Source: an uncultured Arenicella sp. | GTDB taxonomy: Bacteria; Pseudomonadota; Gammaproteobacteria; Arenicellales; Arenicellaceae | Assembly (NCBI GenBank): GCA_937973905.1 | Contig: CALJJR010000217.1 | Location: 1-37,453 of the forward strand | Direction: 5' to 3' | Length of the DNA stretch: 37,453 nucleotides | Part shown: piece after piece, positions 34,420-37,453 of the stretch | How positions within the stretch are numbered: position 1 is the first letter of the stretch | How the letters are laid out: every line of letters begins with the position of its first letter | The notes under the pieces: model-generated | What the model was told of the DNA's origin: nothing | Database searches by the model: none | Seen by the model: the letters and a program-made list of their open reading frames with translations, nothing else | Translations under genes and position numbers: made by a program

Positions 34420-34443
34420 AGATATTTAACTCGAAATGACAGT

Positions 34444-34980
34444 TTAAAAGGTGATCAGTCGGTACGGATCAGAGCCATCCCAATCGTCAGCCTGTTGCGC
34501 ACAGGCCTCAAAGGCAGCGATCATGTCGGCATCCACTTCCATGAGTTCAATCAACATGCCGTCAAGTGCCGGGGCGTCGAAATAGTAATAGCGAGATTGC
34601 ATTGCGCTCTCAACATAGCCTCGTTGGCGCATACCGTTTGATTTTGCCATCGCGACAGCTGCGTCGATATCTTGGCAAAAATAAGCAACCTGTTGAAAGC
34701 ACTGCTTGGCGTCACTTTGGTAAAAATCAGCATAAGGTGATGCTTGGCTTGGGTCTTGTTGTTGTATCAGCTCGATTTGAACCCCGTTTTGATAGGCCAG
34801 GCCAACATCTATGACTATCTCGCTGTCGACATTGTCGAAGTGGGATGACAATGCGACATTGCGAAAACCCCAGAACGGGCCAACTCCAAGTTGGGTGACC
34901 CAGGCTTGCATAGCCTCATCCAAGTCTTTAACCAAATACCCCCATTGCCGCACTGGCCCAAATAATTTATCTGCAAACAC
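34444..34980 (-). CDS. VOC-superfamily (glyoxalase-like) protein
   Basis: This 178-residue protein begins at a GTG (34980) with GGAG five bases upstream. It has the vicinal-oxygen-chelate repeat pattern: VRQWGYLVKDLDEAMQAWVTQLGVGPFW, then VQIELIQQ and a second module (QQVAYFCQDIDAAVAMAKSNG, DGMLIELME). It resembles the glyoxalase_4/methylmalonyl-CoA epimerase branch, where His and Glu bind a metal; the first-strand His is missing here (QWGYLV). An isomerase or binding role is possible. It is divergent from the TetR gene at 35087 and lies 24 bases upstream of the alkylsulfatase-like gene. Confidence 0.87.
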   Translation of the reverse strand: MFADKLFGPVRQWGYLVKDLDEAMQAWVTQLGVGPFWGFRNVALSSHFDNVDSEIVIDVGLAYQNGVQIELIQQQDPSQASPYADFYQSDAKQCFQQVAYFCQDIDAAVAMAKSNGMRQRGYVESAMQSRYYYFDAPALDGMLIELMEVDADMIAAFEACAQQADDWDGSDPYRLITF

Positions 34981-35050
34981 GGCATCTCCGTTTTAAATTC
35001 GATAAGACCATGGCTAAGGATAAAGTTGTTTTTTCGAGGAATTTTAATTT

Positions 35051-35067
35051 AGTATACAGCATATACT
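35051..35067. promoter_or_regulatory. Palindromic operator candidate AGTATA-N5-TATACT
   Basis: Perfect 6-base arms with a CAGCA spacer lie in the divergent region between the VOC gene and the TetR gene, 20-36 bases before the TetR ATG at 35087. Position and shape suit autoregulation by the TetR protein. Confidence 0.5.
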
Positions 35068-35086
35068 TAAATTGTATCCATCCTCA

Positions 35087-35707
35087 ATGACCTCCATGAA
35101 TCCGCCAGCTGCAGTCGAAACCGCGAAGCATCAGCGTGGTCATTTGTCACGCGAGAGACTAGCCATCGCAGGCCTCAAGATCGCCCGCACAGAAGGGCTG
35201 GAAAACCTGACGATGAAACGGCTGGCGAAGGCTGTGGCGGTTACCCCGATGGCCATTTATCGGCATTTTGAAGACAAGTCTGATTTGATTGACGCCGTGC
35301 TTGATCGATTTGTGCAAGAGCAAGATATCTGCAATCACGGGGTGCCTGGGAAAGATTGGGCCGGTTGGTTGGAGCGCACTTACAGCAATATGTACGATGG
35401 TTTGCAGAGCATGCCAAGCGTATACCCCTATCTGAGTAGTGGGTCGCGTTTTGGTGCTGGCGCCACCGACGTGGTGACCCAGTCTTTGGATGTGATGGAG
35501 GCGGCGGGTTTTTCGCGTGAAAGAGCGGCGCAAGCCGCGAGCACTCTAAACGGTTTTGTCATTGGTTGCGCGATTATGGATAACGCGTTTTATCAGAGTC
35601 TCAGTGCCAAAGACAAAGCCCTGCATTCCAACTTAGAGCCTAGGCTGCAAACGGGCTTACGATTAATTATTTCCGGATTGAAGCACGAGCTAAGCGTGCA
35701 ATCCTAA
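35087..35707 (+). CDS. TetR-family transcriptional regulator
   Basis: This is a TetR protein of about 206 residues with helix-turn-helix LTMKRLAKAVAVTPMAIYRHFEDKSDLIDAV, the classic TetR signature, and a helical ligand-binding domain that includes a TetR_C-like region (AAQAASTLNGFVIGCAIMDN). Starts are possible at ATG 35087 or 35096; a TTG at 35072 is less likely and none has a good ribosome site. It is divergent from the VOC-sulfatase genes and precedes the SDR by 30 bases, so it may control both directions. The palindrome at 35051-35067 is its likely operator. Confidence 0.91.
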   Translation: MTSMNPPAAVETAKHQRGHLSRERLAIAGLKIARTEGLENLTMKRLAKAVAVTPMAIYRHFEDKSDLIDAVLDRFVQEQDICNHGVPGKDWAGWLERTYSNMYDGLQSMPSVYPYLSSGSRFGAGATDVVTQSLDVMEAAGFSRERAAQAASTLNGFVIGCAIMDNAFYQSLSAKDKALHSNLEPRLQTGLRLIISGLKHELSVQS

Positions 35708-35737
35708 CAACAACCTCCGAGTTAAAGGCAGACAAGA

Positions 35738-36619
35738 ATGAAAAATTTCAAAGATAAAGTTGCAGTGATCACAGGTGGTGCAGGCGGAGTAGGGCGTGCT
35801 ATCGGCCTGGCGCTAGCGCGCGAAGGAGCCAAGATTGTGGTTGCTGACATCGAACAAGGTGCCATGGACAAAACCGTGTCGGATATTCAGGCCTTGGGTG
35901 CGGAAGCCATCGGCGTACAAGCCGATGTTATCAAGCTCGACAGTATGAAGGCAGCGCAACAACAAGCGGTGGATGCGTATGGTGATTATCATTTGGTGTT
36001 TGCCAATGCTGGGATTGGTGCTGGAGAATTTGGCATGCTCTGGGATTACGATGACAACGATTGGAATTGGGGTTTCAATGTCAATGTTTGGGGTGTGATA
36101 AATACCATCCGGGCTTTTATGCCGCTGCTCGCCGAGCGCAATGTGGAGTCACATTTCGTTATTTCCGGCTCGGCTAATGGTGCGGTGGTGAAATTGCCCT
36201 ATACACCGATCTATACGTGCACCAAAGCAGCGGTGCAATCAATTACCGAGAACCTCTATTTTCAAATGCAGCAACTTGATTCAAACGTGCAAGTTAATGC
36301 CTTGATGCCGGGGCCACATTCGGTTGATACGGGTATTTTTGATTCCGGACGCAACCGCCCTGAAGACTTACCTAACAATCCCATGAAGCCAGATTTTGGT
36401 ATGAAGACTGCGCAGGATATGAAGGTCATGATGGAGCAAGCCGGCATCAAAGTTGAAATTACTCAACCCGAGGAAGTAGCCGAAACGGCGCTGGCAGGCC
36501 TGCGCAATAATGATTTTTGGATTATGCCGTTGCCACCGGCGATTGATGAGGCGATGCGTGCATACCACCAGTCGATTTATGATCGAGCTGCACCGCCTAT
36601 GGTCGAGCTGGACGGATAA
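35738..36619 (+). CDS. Short-chain dehydrogenase/reductase (longer type)
   Basis: The 293-residue SDR has VITGGAGGVGRAIG (10-23), an ANAG instead of NNAG motif, Ser145 in VISGSANG and Y159-TCT-K163. The C-terminal extension (residues 210-293) is longer than in FabG-type enzymes and ends with PPMVELDG. AAAGG is upstream of the ATG. It lies between the TetR gene and a KstD-like flavoprotein gene (six bases away), which suggests oxidation of a steroid hydroxyl to supply a 3-ketosteroid; this is inference. Confidence 0.91.
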   Translation: MKNFKDKVAVITGGAGGVGRAIGLALAREGAKIVVADIEQGAMDKTVSDIQALGAEAIGVQADVIKLDSMKAAQQQAVDAYGDYHLVFANAGIGAGEFGMLWDYDDNDWNWGFNVNVWGVINTIRAFMPLLAERNVESHFVISGSANGAVVKLPYTPIYTCTKAAVQSITENLYFQMQQLDSNVQVNALMPGPHSVDTGIFDSGRNRPEDLPNNPMKPDFGMKTAQDMKVMMEQAGIKVEITQPEEVAETALAGLRNNDFWIMPLPPAIDEAMRAYHQSIYDRAAPPMVELDG

Positions 36620-36625
36620 GCGAAG

Positions 36626-37453
36626 ATGGCAGATCAGCAACAAGTCTGGGATGAAGAAGTTGATGTGCTCGTGATCGGTACGGGCAATGGCGGCTTCACT
36701 GCGGCACTTTGCTCGCAGCTAATGGGCGCTGGCAAGGTCTTGTTAGTCGAAAAGGGCGACAAAGTAGGGGGCACTTCAGCCACCTCTGGCGGTGGCATTT
36801 GGATTCCTTGCAGCCATTACGCACAGGAGGCAGGCGCGGAGGACAGTATTGGTGAGGCGCAACAGTACTTGGATCAAACCCTTGCTGGCGAGGGCATTCC
36901 ATCTGAGTTAGTGAGTAGCTATCTTGAGAATGGCCCAAAAATGTTGCGTTATCTGCATGACCACACCGACGTACGCTATGAGTCCCTAGATCACTATCCA
37001 GACTACTACACCACTTTGCCTGGGGCTAAGACCGGGCACCGCTCGCTTGAGCCAAGGCCGATTATGGCCTCTGAGTTGGGGGAAGATTTTCGTAAGCTTA
37101 CCTACACCCATCACATGATACGCATGTTCGGCGTGATTCATTTCACTCAAGTTGAAGCACAGATTTTGATGCTGAAACTGCCCGGACACATGAAGATTTT
37201 GCTGAAGATGGTGTGGGATTACATCACTGATTTACCGTGGCGCCTTAAAACGCGAATCTCGCGACGACTGTGTTGTGGCAGTGCGGGTATCGCGCGCTTG
37301 TACTTATCAGCGAAAAAGTTAGGTATCCCTGTATGGCTCAACTCACCAATGTCTGAGTTGATCGTCGATGATGGGCGAGTGGTCGGAGCGGTGATCCAAA
37401 AAGACGGCCAAGCTTGTCGGGTCAAAGCGACTAAGGGCGTGGTGTTGGCTGCC
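36626..37453 (+). CDS. KstD-like FAD-dependent dehydrogenase, 5' part (cut by window end)
   Basis: An open frame of 276 codons runs from the ATG at 36626 to the last base without a stop. The product begins MADQQQVWDEEVDVLVIGTGNGGFTAAL, with the FAD motif, then KVGGTSATSGGGIWIP, the same block as in the KstD-like protein at 18820. Further matches include RYE...YPDYY..L.GAK.G.R. and NSPMSELIVDDGRVVGAV. It is thus a second 3-ketosteroid dehydrogenase-family enzyme, probably with a different position or stereo-specificity. The C-terminal substrate-site block is outside the window. It starts six bases after the SDR stop. Confidence 0.9.
   Translation, partial: MADQQQVWDEEVDVLVIGTGNGGFTAALCSQLMGAGKVLLVEKGDKVGGTSATSGGGIWIPCSHYAQEAGAEDSIGEAQQYLDQTLAGEGIPSELVSSYLENGPKMLRYLHDHTDVRYESLDHYPDYYTTLPGAKTGHRSLEPRPIMASELGEDFRKLTYTHHMIRMFGVIHFTQVEAQILMLKLPGHMKILLKMVWDYITDLPWRLKTRISRRLCCGSAGIARLYLSAKKLGIPVWLNSPMSELIVDDGRVVGAVIQKDGQACRVKATKGVVLAA

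Overview
The window looks like part of a steroid/sterol catabolism island from a Gram-negative bacterium, most likely a marine gammaproteobacterium. The Gram-negative call rests on an outer-membrane TonB-dependent receptor, several Sec signal peptides and Bcr/CflA and Spinster-type transporters. The marine gammaproteobacterial call is an inference from gene style and sulfatase content; no rRNA or other phylogenetic marker is present. The DNA is almost entirely coding, with about 32 protein genes and no gene-free stretch over 300 bases. I saw no RNA genes, IS elements, CRISPR arrays or clear pseudogenes.

Layout. (1) 1-2656, + strand: the C-terminal end of a sulfatase, then a pair of acyl-CoA dehydrogenases (ACADs). 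(2) 2703-5049: a fused rubredoxin-rubredoxin reductase (-) and a divergent SDR (+). (3) 5075-13631, - strand: a likely six-gene operon for uptake and activation (Spinster-type MFS, acyl-CoA ligase, 3(17)beta-HSD-like SDR, SCP2 sterol-carrier protein, secreted propeller-like protein, TonB-dependent receptor) ending in a strong hairpin terminator. (4) 13897-16411 (-) and 16524-21347 (+): a divergent pair of operons. The left one encodes an Ltp2-like aldolase, a ChsH1-like MaoC protein and a ChsH2-like MaoC-DUF35 protein. The right one encodes a second ACAD pair, a KstD-like flavoprotein and an SDR. Together these match the actinobacterial igr module that removes the last three side-chain carbons of cholesterol as propionyl-CoA. 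(5) 21379-23353 (-): EthD-like protein, hotdog thioesterase and SDR. (6) 23525-28966 (+): flavin reductase with a MarR-like tail, TetR regulator, KshA-like Rieske oxygenase, GPH transporter, steroid 5alpha-reductase family protein and NTF2-like protein. (7) 28988-34980 (-): DUF1295 membrane protein, Bcr/CflA transporter, arylsulfatase, membrane-anchored metallo-beta-lactamase alkylsulfatase-like protein and VOC protein. (8) 35087-37453 (+): TetR regulator, SDR and a second KstD-like flavoprotein cut by the window end.

Proposed working of the set (inference): a sulfated steroid or sterol is desulfated in the periplasm, taken up through the TonB receptor with help from the secreted and SCP2 proteins, and oxidised at the 3/17-hydroxyls by SDRs. 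An acyl side chain is activated by the ligase and shortened by the ACAD-hydratase-aldolase module. The nucleus is dehydrogenated by the KstD-like enzymes and hydroxylated by the Rieske enzyme. The 5alpha-reductase-family and DUF1295 proteins suggest reductive chemistry on the A/B rings as well. There is no P450, no KshB-type reductase and no ring-cleavage dioxygenase in the window, so other steps must be encoded elsewhere.
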